Assembly: GCA_023453025.1 (NCBI GenBank)
Contig: JAEXUD010000007.1
Location: 1-18,800, forward strand
Direction of reading: 5' to 3'
Length of the DNA stretch: 18,800 bases
Source of the DNA: Bacillota bacterium
GTDB taxonomy: Bacteria; Bacillota; Clostridia; Tissierellales; Sedimentibacteraceae
Shown: positions 7,263-13,647 of the stretch, piece after piece
Position numbering within the stretch: position 1 is the stretch's first letter
Layout: the number at the start of each line of letters is the position of its first letter
The notes under the pieces: generated by a model
What the model was told of the DNA's origin: nothing
The model's input: only the letters and a program-made list of their open reading frames with translations
Databases searched by the model: none
Translations under genes and position numbers: made by a program

Positions 7263-7820
7263 TCAATATTCTATATCTTCTTGTTCCAAAACTATATTGT
7301 CAATATTTATCAGTTCTTCAGCTGTTTGCAGCATATGGGGCTGAACATAAATATCTATCCCATATAAGCTGGAGCCGGTTAGTACTTCTGGTGTACCTGT
7401 TTCATTTGATTTTTTTATAAATGGTATTTCATATGACTTTAAAATAGATATAATTATTTCGGCCTCTACACTTTTCAAATTTGAAGCCAGTAATGCTTTT
7501 TCTTTATCCTGTTCATTCATCTTAACATAATATCTGGCATAAAACGGAATTAAAGATATCATTATAACAATCCATGTTATATATGCACTTAAGTAAACCT
7601 TTAAAGAAAAGTTTAAAAATTCATCATAAATAAGATTTCCAATCATATTAATGATTATCGGCAGTGATATAATTAAACTTATGATTAACCTGGTCGAATA
7701 GTGTACATGGTGTGTAGTATTGCATTTGTCACATACAATAGGAGCATACCCCTTAATCATTAATGATTTCATAATATCCTTATATTTAAAATTATTTGAA
7801 CATACTTTACACTTTTGCAT
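7263..7820 (-). CDS. Membrane protein with CXXC-x22-CXXC zinc ribbon and DUF2007-like C-terminus
   Basis: This 185-residue protein has three parts. Residues 1-40 hold two CXXC knuckles (Cys4/Cys7 and Cys30/Cys33, with 22 residues between them) and resemble the small CXXC-20-CXXC family of Firmicutes, probably a zinc ribbon. Residues 44-64 and 75-93 are membrane segments. Residues 108-172 (LLASNLKSVEAEIIISILKSYEIPF...GIDIYVQPHMLQTAEELI) resemble DUF2007, a putative signal-transducing or substrate-presenting domain with a ferredoxin-like fold. Both soluble ends probably face the cytoplasm. An AGGAGG ribosome binding site precedes the ATG at 7820, and TATAAT lies at 7876-7871. The start is secure. 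Its role is unknown; the combination suggests a membrane-bound sensor or adaptor. Confidence 0.8.
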   Translation of the reverse strand: MQKCKVCSNNFKYKDIMKSLMIKGYAPIVCDKCNTTHHVHYSTRLIISLIISLPIIINMIGNLIYDEFLNFSLKVYLSAYITWIVIMISLIPFYARYYVKMNEQDKEKALLASNLKSVEAEIIISILKSYEIPFIKKSNETGTPEVLTGSSLYGIDIYVQPHMLQTAEELINIDNIVLEQEDIEY

Positions 7821-7969
7821 CCTAATCTGCCTCCTAACATGACCTTTTGCTTTCTTGTCTTGAGCAGTTAATTATAATAACATATTCTATTATCTCATAT
7901 TTTTACTATGTACGCTATATAAAAGCTGATATTTTATTAGACGATTATATGTGAAAAATGTTCCCACAA

Positions 7970-8002
7970 AAATACCGCATGCATAATTTACATGCGGTAT
8001 TT
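7970..8002 (-). terminator. Intrinsic terminator of the four-domain exported protein gene
   Basis: A perfect 12-bp stem pairs 7970-7981 with 7991-8002 around a 9-base loop, seven bases after the stop at 8009. On the minus strand it is followed by TTTTTGTGGG. T-rich DNA on the other side could let it act in both directions. Confidence 0.75.
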
Positions 8003-8008
8003 GTTTAT

Positions 8009-9658
8009 TTATTTTATTTCAAATGTCTGAAGAGGGTTTCCTTTTAAAATTTCACTTACTTCCTCAAATCCTGTTTGAAATGCGTAGTTGTAGCGGGCAG
8101 GAAGAAGAAACACATAGTCTGAGTTTTCACCCAGCTTGCTCGGATCCACCGGAGCCGCCCCCACGGCAAATTCACCGCTCTGCTTGGCTTCCCACTGTTT
8201 TACTGTAAATATCATTATGGGAATATCCTGTCTCGGGTTATCTTCCGTCCACAGAGGATGCCTTATATAAATAATCGGTCCTGTTATATCTTCATCCGCA
8301 TTACTTTCATCATTTAACGGTTCACCTTTCCATATTTCATTCTGGATACTGTAGCCCTTCCAGCTTTCAGGCAATGTGAAAGTGAACCCATATTCGTCAT
8401 TTTTATAAACGACAGAATTCTTCTGTATTTCTTCGTAGGCTCCTATATCTGCACCTGTAATCACCCATTTATCAACAATTTTATCAACATTGAGAGTTAT
8501 GGGTCTCCTTGCTGCGGAACCTCTTTCTTTCAATTCGACACTTGTAACTTCAATTATAGTTCCTTTTACAACATATTGATTTTCATCTGTTTTTTCTACC
8601 GACAAAACATCGATACGCTCCGGCCATGGGCTTGAAAGCATCCTTCCAGGAGCATTTTCGGGGTCTTTAACCCATTTTTTAATCAATTCGTCTGATACAT
8701 AATCTCCGTAATGTTCTTCCATTGAATCTTCCATTATATCTTCAGGTGCCAGGAGTGAAACCATTTTTAATTGTCCGCCAAAGCCCTGAACAAATTTTGT
8801 TACCTCATTTCTCTCTGCTTCATCTGGCTTAATATCTCCTGACAAATCCCATTGGAAATTATTAATGCCGCCTTTTTCAAATTTAACCATAACACTGGGG
8901 TATGTCAGCACCTGTGTAACATTACTTCCCTCTGTCGGTGAATTCAATGTTGCATGTATATATGCGGTTCCCGGAGTAACTTCTGTTATGCTGTCAACCT
9001 TGAGACTGTATCCGCCTGTAGGTTTTTCACCTGCTGATACCAGCACATAAATATAATCGCCGTCAATTAAGGAATAAATACCCTTTGTCATATGGTTTTT
9101 GTTGTACAGGTTTAGCAAAGATTCATTATCGTCTATTGTTTCTTGCCTTATTATTTCAAATTCAACAGGTCTTTCAACAGCTATAATATCTCCTTCTGCT
9201 CTGATGATTACCGCACGCAGAGAATTATCCCAATCCACATCAAAGCCTAAAGCTTCAGCTGTGAAACGAAGCGGTACAAATATCTCTTCATCAATTATTT
9301 TCGGAGCAATTTCCAGATCAATTGTTTCTTCTTTCAATGAGCCTCCGTCATTTTTTATTATTTTTGCACCGTTCTTTCCGACGGTCAATTCAATTGTTAT
9401 ATCCTCGGAATTAATTTTAATCGTACCTGCATTCAGGTCACTTTCAACTTCTGCACCCAGCTTTTCCATAAGTTCATTTAAGGTTACCAGCGTGCGGTCA
9501 TTTTCAATGAAAGGCTTTATACTTAACTGTACCCATTCACTATTAATTTGTATTTTAATGCTGTCATTGACATTCAGATTATCTGAAACAGCAAATACTG
9601 TGCTTGTAGAAATGATTGCACAGCACATGCCTATAACAGCTGCTTTTTTAATATTCAT
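8009..9658 (-). CDS. Exported multi-domain protein: copper-amine-oxidase-N stalk, PrcB-like, NTF2-like and PsbP-like regions
   Basis: This 549-residue secreted protein has a signal peptide, residues 1-23, with probable cleavage after VFA. Residues 33-155 match the copper amine oxidase N-terminal stalk (NDRTLVTLNELMEKLGAEV; FVPLRFTAEALGFDVDWD), which in clostridia is a cell-wall-associated module and not an oxidase. Residues 185-262 resemble the PrcB C-terminal domain (KGIYSLIDGDYIYVLVSAGEKPTGGY). Residues 290-405 look like an NTF2/DUF4878-type fold (EEHYGDYVSDELIKKWV). Residues 418-546 begin NDEYGFTFTLPESW, typical of PsbP-like surface domains. GGAGG lies nine bases before the ATG. No catalytic motif is visible, so it is probably a structural or binding protein of the cell surface. 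Domain calls come from recognition of pattern only; the last two are less sure. Confidence 0.85.
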   Translation of the reverse strand: MNIKKAAVIGMCCAIISTSTVFAVSDNLNVNDSIKIQINSEWVQLSIKPFIENDRTLVTLNELMEKLGAEVESDLNAGTIKINSEDITIELTVGKNGAKIIKNDGGSLKEETIDLEIAPKIIDEEIFVPLRFTAEALGFDVDWDNSLRAVIIRAEGDIIAVERPVEFEIIRQETIDDNESLLNLYNKNHMTKGIYSLIDGDYIYVLVSAGEKPTGGYSLKVDSITEVTPGTAYIHATLNSPTEGSNVTQVLTYPSVMVKFEKGGINNFQWDLSGDIKPDEAERNEVTKFVQGFGGQLKMVSLLAPEDIMEDSMEEHYGDYVSDELIKKWVKDPENAPGRMLSSPWPERIDVLSVEKTDENQYVVKGTIIEVTSVELKERGSAARRPITLNVDKIVDKWVITGADIGAYEEIQKNSVVYKNDEYGFTFTLPESWKGYSIQNEIWKGEPLNDESNADEDITGPIIYIRHPLWTEDNPRQDIPIMIFTVKQWEAKQSGEFAVGAAPVDPSKLGENSDYVFLLPARYNYAFQTGFEEVSEILKGNPLQTFEIK

Positions 9659-9709
9659 TTTATAATACCTCCCGGTTTATTATTTGCATTATTTATATAA
9701 TTAGACTTA

Positions 9710-9764
9710 TAACAGGTCTTTTTTGTTCCATAATTTTATTAACTTCAAAATATTACCAGGTCTT
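9710..9764. repeat. Two copies of an 11-bp motif, TA(A/C)CAGGTCTT
   Basis: The motif occurs at 9710-9720 and 9754-9764 in the same orientation, with one mismatch, 44 bases apart (about four helical turns). It lies in the divergent gap between the exported protein gene and birA, roughly 50-105 bases upstream of the former. On the minus strand the second copy sits in a partial palindrome (TTAAGACCTGGTAATAT) that resembles the FapR operator at 13 of 17 positions as I remember it. It may be a repressor site; this is weak. Confidence 0.35.
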
Positions 9765-9825
9765 AATTTAAGCAAAATGTGCTTTAACCATACTATAACA
9801 CAGTATTTAAATGTTGCCGGATAGT

Positions 9826-9857
9826 TTGTTAACCTAAATTTAAAAACAGGTTGACAT
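9826..9857 (+). promoter_or_regulatory. BirA operator
   Basis: TTGTTAACC (9826-9834), 14 bases, then GGTTGACAT (9849-9857) form an inverted repeat with seven of nine matches to the ideal right half GGTTAACAA. This is the architecture known for BirA binding sites (half-sites separated by 14-15 bases). The right half overlaps the -35 hexamer, so bound holo-BirA would block RNA polymerase. Confidence 0.8.
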
Positions 9858-9879
9858 TTAACGGTGTTAATAATATAAT
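9851..9879 (+). promoter_or_regulatory. Consensus sigma-A promoter of birA-bioY
   Basis: TTGACA (9851-9856), a 17-base spacer and TATAAT (9874-9879) form a perfect consensus promoter. Transcription should start near 9886, only about 16 bases before the birA ATG. The longest reading frame begins on the -35 hexamer itself and cannot be the real start. Confidence 0.9.
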
Positions 9880-9901
9880 ACTAAAGAATAGAGGTGAAAG
9901 C

Positions 9902-10876
9902 ATGTCAATAAAAAATAATGTATTACAAATTTTAGAACGAAACAAAGGCTGCAGCATATCCGGTCAGGAACTGGCTGAAAAGCTCGGTGTTTCAAGAACA
10001 GCTGTGTGGAAAGCAATAAACTCATTAAAAGAAGAAGGGCATATTATAAGCGGAGTCTCCAACAAAGGCTACTCATTGTCACCCTCATCTGATTTGATGT
10101 CAGCAGAAGGAATCAGGACGTTTTTAAAAGATGAATATAAAAATCTTTCTGTTACAGTTTATAAAACAGTAGGCTCTACAAACACGGAGGCTAAGATACA
10201 GGCAATGCAAAATGCTCAGCATGGAACAGTTATTATATCTGAAGGGCAAACAGAAGGCAGAGGCAGAATGGGGAGGAGCTTTTATTCTCCTGCTGAATCA
10301 GGAATTTATATGAGTATTATTTTAAAGCCTCAACTGAATATTTATGATTCTGTTTTAATTACAACAGCTTCAGCGGTTGCAGTATGCACGGCAATTGACA
10401 AATTTACAAACCTTGAACCTAAAATTAAGTGGGTCAACGATATATATTTAAATAATAAAAAAATCTGCGGAATACTGACAGAAGCAGTAACAGATATGGA
10501 AAGCGGAACAATCAACAGTGTGGTTGTAGGTATGGGAATAAATGTAAAAACAGAAGATTTCCCTTCTGAGTTGAAAGAAACAGCAGGTTCCATATTCAAT
10601 ACCGGTGATGACAGCTATATACGTAACCGGCTGTCAGCAGAAATAATAAACAATGTTTTATCAATTTGCGGAAGCCTTCAGGACAGAAGCTTTCTCAAAA
10701 TATATAAGGAACGCTCTATGATTTTAAATGAAAAAATTAAATACTTAAAAAATAATCAATGGTTTGAGGGCTACGCCCAGGACATAGATGAATACGGCGG
10801 ACTAATTGTGTTTCACGAGGACGGGCACAAAGAAGTCCTTCATTCAGGTGAAATTACAGTAAGAAAACAAAATTAA
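9902..10876 (+). CDS. birA: Bifunctional biotin-protein ligase and biotin repressor
   Basis: This 324-residue protein activates biotin to biotinyl-5'-AMP and transfers it to biotin-dependent carboxylases. With biotinyl-AMP bound it dimerises on operator DNA. Residues 5-60 form a winged helix-turn-helix (ISGQELAEKLGVSRTAVWKAINSLKEEGH). The ligase core carries the biotin/ATP loop GRGRMGR (119-125), KWVNDIY (176-182) and KICGIL (187-192). The C-terminal domain (about 275-324) is complete. The ATG at 9902 has GAGGTG six bases upstream. The DNA-binding domain is intact, so this is the regulatory (group II) type, in agreement with the operator in its own promoter. bioY follows by 11 bases in the same operon. 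Confidence 0.97.
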   Translation: MSIKNNVLQILERNKGCSISGQELAEKLGVSRTAVWKAINSLKEEGHIISGVSNKGYSLSPSSDLMSAEGIRTFLKDEYKNLSVTVYKTVGSTNTEAKIQAMQNAQHGTVIISEGQTEGRGRMGRSFYSPAESGIYMSIILKPQLNIYDSVLITTASAVAVCTAIDKFTNLEPKIKWVNDIYLNNKKICGILTEAVTDMESGTINSVVVGMGINVKTEDFPSELKETAGSIFNTGDDSYIRNRLSAEIINNVLSICGSLQDRSFLKIYKERSMILNEKIKYLKNNQWFEGYAQDIDEYGGLIVFHEDGHKEVLHSGEITVRKQN

Positions 10877-10887
10877 GGGAGGAATTT

Positions 10888-11433
10888 ATGACTGAAATGA
10901 AATTAACAACTTTAGACATTACACAAATAGGAATGTTTTCTGCTTTGACGGCCATCGGAGCTTTTATCACCATACCTGTCGGTCCGGTGCCAATCACACT
11001 TCAATCCTTCTTTGTGCTGCTATCCGGGATAATTTTAGGCTCAAAAAAGGCTGCTTTTGCACAAATTGCCTATGTATTGCTGGGACTCTTTGGATTGCCC
11101 ATATTCTCCGGATTTTCCGGAGGATTTCAGCATATGCTTAAGCCAAGCTTCGGATTTCTGATCGGCATTATTGCAGCTGCTTATGTAGTTGGCTTAATTG
11201 CGGAAAAAGATAAGACTTCAGCAAAAAACCTATCTTTTGCTGTAATTGCAGGAACTTTTGTTTTGTATGCCATAGGGCTTCCTTACATGTACTATATATT
11301 AAATATTATGCTTACCAGCAACTTCAGCATTATGCAAATTCTTAATATGGGCATGTTCATGTTCATACCTGGAGATACATTGAAAGCAGTTATAGCTGTG
11401 TTTGTTGGTAAAAAACTCAAAGAAAGATTGTAA
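10888..11433 (+). CDS. bioY: Biotin transporter S-component BioY
   Basis: This 181-residue membrane protein binds biotin and works either alone or with the energy-coupling factor (EcfA/A'/T) module, which is not in this window. Family marks are the N-terminal IGMFSALTAIGAFITIPVGPVPITLQSFFVLLSGIILG, the GLFGLPIFSGFSGGFQHMLKPSFGFLIG segment, and a C-terminal region with PGDTLKAVIAVFVGKKL. About six membrane segments are predicted. GGGAGGA precedes the ATG. It is co-transcribed with birA, giving a biotin-repressed uptake unit. Confidence 0.96.
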   Translation: MTEMKLTTLDITQIGMFSALTAIGAFITIPVGPVPITLQSFFVLLSGIILGSKKAAFAQIAYVLLGLFGLPIFSGFSGGFQHMLKPSFGFLIGIIAAAYVVGLIAEKDKTSAKNLSFAVIAGTFVLYAIGLPYMYYILNIMLTSNFSIMQILNMGMFMFIPGDTLKAVIAVFVGKKLKERL

Positions 11434-11445
11434 GGTTAAAAAGGT

Positions 11446-11469
11446 CCCTCCACTTATAGGAGTGGGGGG
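11446..11469. terminator. Bidirectional intrinsic terminator between bioY and the amidohydrolase
   Basis: A 9-bp stem (11446-11454 with 11461-11469, one wobble) encloses a 6-base loop. On the minus strand it is followed within about four bases by TTTTT, which suits the amidohydrolase gene ending at 11488. The plus side has a weaker AT-rich tail for bioY. Confidence 0.65.
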
Positions 11470-11487
11470 GCATAATAATTTGATGTA

Positions 11488-12783
11488 TCAATAGCTGACC
11501 TTACTTTTACCTTTACCTCTTTCAAGGATTTTCTTTTGTATTTCACCAACTTTATTTATTATTGAATTCATATCACTTTTAAGCTTTCCGTCATATTTCA
11601 GGAATTCTCCTTCTACCATAGTATATTTGATGTTACTGGAATCTGAACTGTAGATAATGGATGCAAGAGGGTCATAAACAGGATAGGTATTAACCATGCT
11701 TAAATCCCAAATAAGCAAGTCGGCATCATAGCCTGCAGCTATTCTTCCTGTGTTAAAATTTAACGCCTTGTGTCCGTTCATCAGGCTTTTCCATATTTCA
11801 GCTGTTTCAAAATCAGCGGCGTCGCCGCTTATAAATTTCCCGTTCAATGCAAACAATCTTGCCTGTTCCAATGGATTTAGCGTATTGGAACTTGCTGCAC
11901 CGTCTGTTCCGAAGGAATAATTTATTTCATTTTTTAATTCATAGATGCTTCCGCTTCCCATACTTAGCTTCATATACGTCTTGGGACTAAATGCGAATAC
12001 AGCATTATTGTTTAAATATTTCAAATCATCTTTTGTTGTCCACAGTCCGTGCGCAATTATTGTATCAACATCAAATCCTCCACTTTCATATAACACTTGT
12101 ATTGGCGTCTTGCCTGTGGATTTTAGGCTATCTTCAACCTGTTGTTTTGTTTCAGAAACATGGATATGTATGCCTACGCCAAGCTTTTTGGCCGAATTGA
12201 TTATTTCCTTTAATTTATCTCCGGGACAAGTATAAGGAGCATGTGGCCCCAGGCGTAATTTTATTCTCGAATTTTTTCCATTATACTTTCCCACAAAGTC
12301 AACTGCACTTTTGAGTTGATGCTGATAATCTGCAGCAAGACCAAATATTGTAGGAGCTATATCTCCTCTGATTCCTGTGTTCACCACTGCTTTATAAACC
12401 GATTCCTGACTAAAATAATGGTCAGCAAATGCAGTCACACCATTATTTAGCATTTCTTCTGCTGCAATCACTGTACCCCAATAAACATCCTCCGCCTCCA
12501 GCTTGCTTTCATACGGGAATATTTTTTCGTTGAACCAATTTTCAATTGATATATCTTCTGCTATACCTTTCATTACATTCATAGGTGAATGAGTGTGAAG
12601 ATTTACAAAGCCTGGCGTTACATACATATTGGTGCAATCAATTATATTATAATCGCAATTTTCTGCATCTTTAGAAATTTTTTCAATCTTGCCGTCAGCA
12701 ACAAATATATTCAGGTTTTTTTTAATGAAGCCTTCTTCGTCTATTATATTTCCATTTTTTAATAAAAATTTTGATTTATCCAT
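11488..12783 (-). CDS. Amidohydrolase, MTA/SAH deaminase type
   Basis: This 431-residue metal-dependent hydrolase belongs to the ATZ/TRZ-like group of the amidohydrolase superfamily. Metal and catalytic residues are visible: His63 and His65 (VNLHTHSPM), His208 and Glu211 (IHIHVSETK), His245 (IIAHG) and Asp294 (FGTDGAASSN). HAPYTC (His181) is the substrate-loop motif typical of 5'-methylthioadenosine/S-adenosylhomocysteine deaminases, which release ammonia from the adenine ring. Length fits this family. Other members deaminate guanine or chlorinated triazines, so the substrate is likely but not proved. GGAG lies eight bases before the ATG at 12783. The gene is monocistronic, with a hairpin terminator shared with bioY. 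A -10-like TATAAT lies at 12815-12810. Confidence 0.9.
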   Translation of the reverse strand: MDKSKFLLKNGNIIDEEGFIKKNLNIFVADGKIEKISKDAENCDYNIIDCTNMYVTPGFVNLHTHSPMNVMKGIAEDISIENWFNEKIFPYESKLEAEDVYWGTVIAAEEMLNNGVTAFADHYFSQESVYKAVVNTGIRGDIAPTIFGLAADYQHQLKSAVDFVGKYNGKNSRIKLRLGPHAPYTCPGDKLKEIINSAKKLGVGIHIHVSETKQQVEDSLKSTGKTPIQVLYESGGFDVDTIIAHGLWTTKDDLKYLNNNAVFAFSPKTYMKLSMGSGSIYELKNEINYSFGTDGAASSNTLNPLEQARLFALNGKFISGDAADFETAEIWKSLMNGHKALNFNTGRIAAGYDADLLIWDLSMVNTYPVYDPLASIIYSSDSSNIKYTMVEGEFLKYDGKLKSDMNSIINKVGEIQKKILERGKGKSKVSY

Positions 12784-12932
12784 ATTAAAACTCCATCTAT
12801 TTTTTCAATATTATATCATATAATTTAATATATGTGTTTATAACTTAATAAATTTAATGTCTTCCAGAAAACATAATATTTGTATGTAGAATTTATCTCC
12901 GGCGTAGGTTCTCTGACATTATTAATTTATAA

Positions 12933-12959
12933 ACAAATTAAATTTGAATGCATATAATA
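12933..12959 (+). promoter_or_regulatory. Exact sigma-K-type promoter of the cortex-lytic-like cluster
   Basis: AC at 12933-12934, 16 bases, then CATATAATA at 12951-12959 fits the sigma-K consensus AC-N16-CATANNNTA without mismatch. Sigma-E could also read the -10 (seven of eight to CATACANT). The start of transcription would be near 12966. An in-frame TTG at 12968 is then too close to the 5' end, which supports the later TTG at 13004. Confidence 0.65.
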
Positions 12960-13003
12960 ATTATTAATTGCAACGAAAATTGAGAAAAGGATGTGACCAT
13001 TCA

Positions 13004-13636
13004 TTGAGTTTCAATAATCTTCCACTTATACCCGATTCATATTTAAAGGATACTAATAATAATGGCAACCGACCCTACAGGGCTAGAAATACTTTTTTAA
13101 ACAAAACCTATTCCGCTTCTGTTTTTGCTCAAGCGATTTCACCTGAGCCTGCTCCGCAAACAGAAACCGACCTTCTCCCAGGTGATATTCCTGCCATACC
13201 GGCAGAACCTGGCACAATACCCGAAGAGACTCCTGTAGAAGTTGGATACATATCTGTTGGCGTTTTTACCGCATCGGGTGCCTTGCCTGTAGAGGATGCA
13301 GTCGTCACCGTTTATAGACTTGATTCTGATGGAGAAGAAAATGTTATATATAACGTGGTTTCAGATGCAAGCGGTCAAGTTCCGCTTCTGGAATTACCTG
13401 TAATATATAATCCTACCGATCCTTTAGTAAGCCCTGATTATTATTTCAGTACTTATAATTTAAGGGTGCAGGCAATAAATTACTATAATTTTAATTTGCT
13501 TGATATTCGCGTATTTCCTGATACAACCACTACTTTTATGGTTGATCTCATTCCTGTAGCTGCTGGCTCTGGAGGTATAGGCCCTGAAAGGACATTTGTT
13601 ATCCCTCCAAGTCCAGTAGATATTTCAAATGAATAG
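13004..13636 (+). CDS. Protein with carboxypeptidase-regulatory-like domain (detached N-terminal part of a SleC-type protein)
   Basis: This 210-residue protein begins at a TTG at 13004. It is preceded by AAGGATGTGA (nine of ten to the ideal ribosome binding site) with eight bases of spacing. Residues 1-45 are polar, with no signal peptide. Residues 46-79 are a Pro/Glu-rich linker. Residues 80-185 (VGYISVGVFTASGALPVEDAVVTVYRL... to FPDTTTTFMVDLIPV) form a beta-sandwich of the CarboxypepD_reg/transthyretin-like type. The tail ends in ERTFVIPPSPVDISNE. In clostridial SleC-like proteins, as I remember them, this domain is fused in front of the SpoIID-like domain; here a stop and a restart 11 bases later separate the two. 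Only two lysines occur in 210 residues. The role, perhaps a pro-domain or anchoring subunit, is inferred from that comparison. Confidence 0.8.
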   Translation: MSFNNLPLIPDSYLKDTNNNGNRPYRARNTFLNKTYSASVFAQAISPEPAPQTETDLLPGDIPAIPAEPGTIPEETPVEVGYISVGVFTASGALPVEDAVVTVYRLDSDGEENVIYNVVSDASGQVPLLELPVIYNPTDPLVSPDYYFSTYNLRVQAINYYNFNLLDIRVFPDTTTTFMVDLIPVAAGSGGIGPERTFVIPPSPVDISNE

Positions 13637-13647
13637 GTGGTGTTATA

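Noticed and set aside
9099..9665. A 188-codon Ser/Ile-rich plus-strand frame
   Set aside because: It is antisense to the exported four-domain protein, and its composition is a mirror of that coding strand.
9851..9901. N-terminal extension of birA from TTG at 9851
   Set aside because: The codons coincide with the -35/-10 promoter elements, and the ATG at 9902 has its own ribosome binding site.
11945..12235. Two overlapping plus-strand frames
   Set aside because: Both are antisense to the amidohydrolase catalytic region.
12968..13003. N-terminal extension of the regulatory-like gene from TTG at 12968
   Set aside because: It would begin about two bases after the predicted transcript start, with no ribosome binding site. 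The TTG at 13004 has AAGGATGTGA at ideal spacing.
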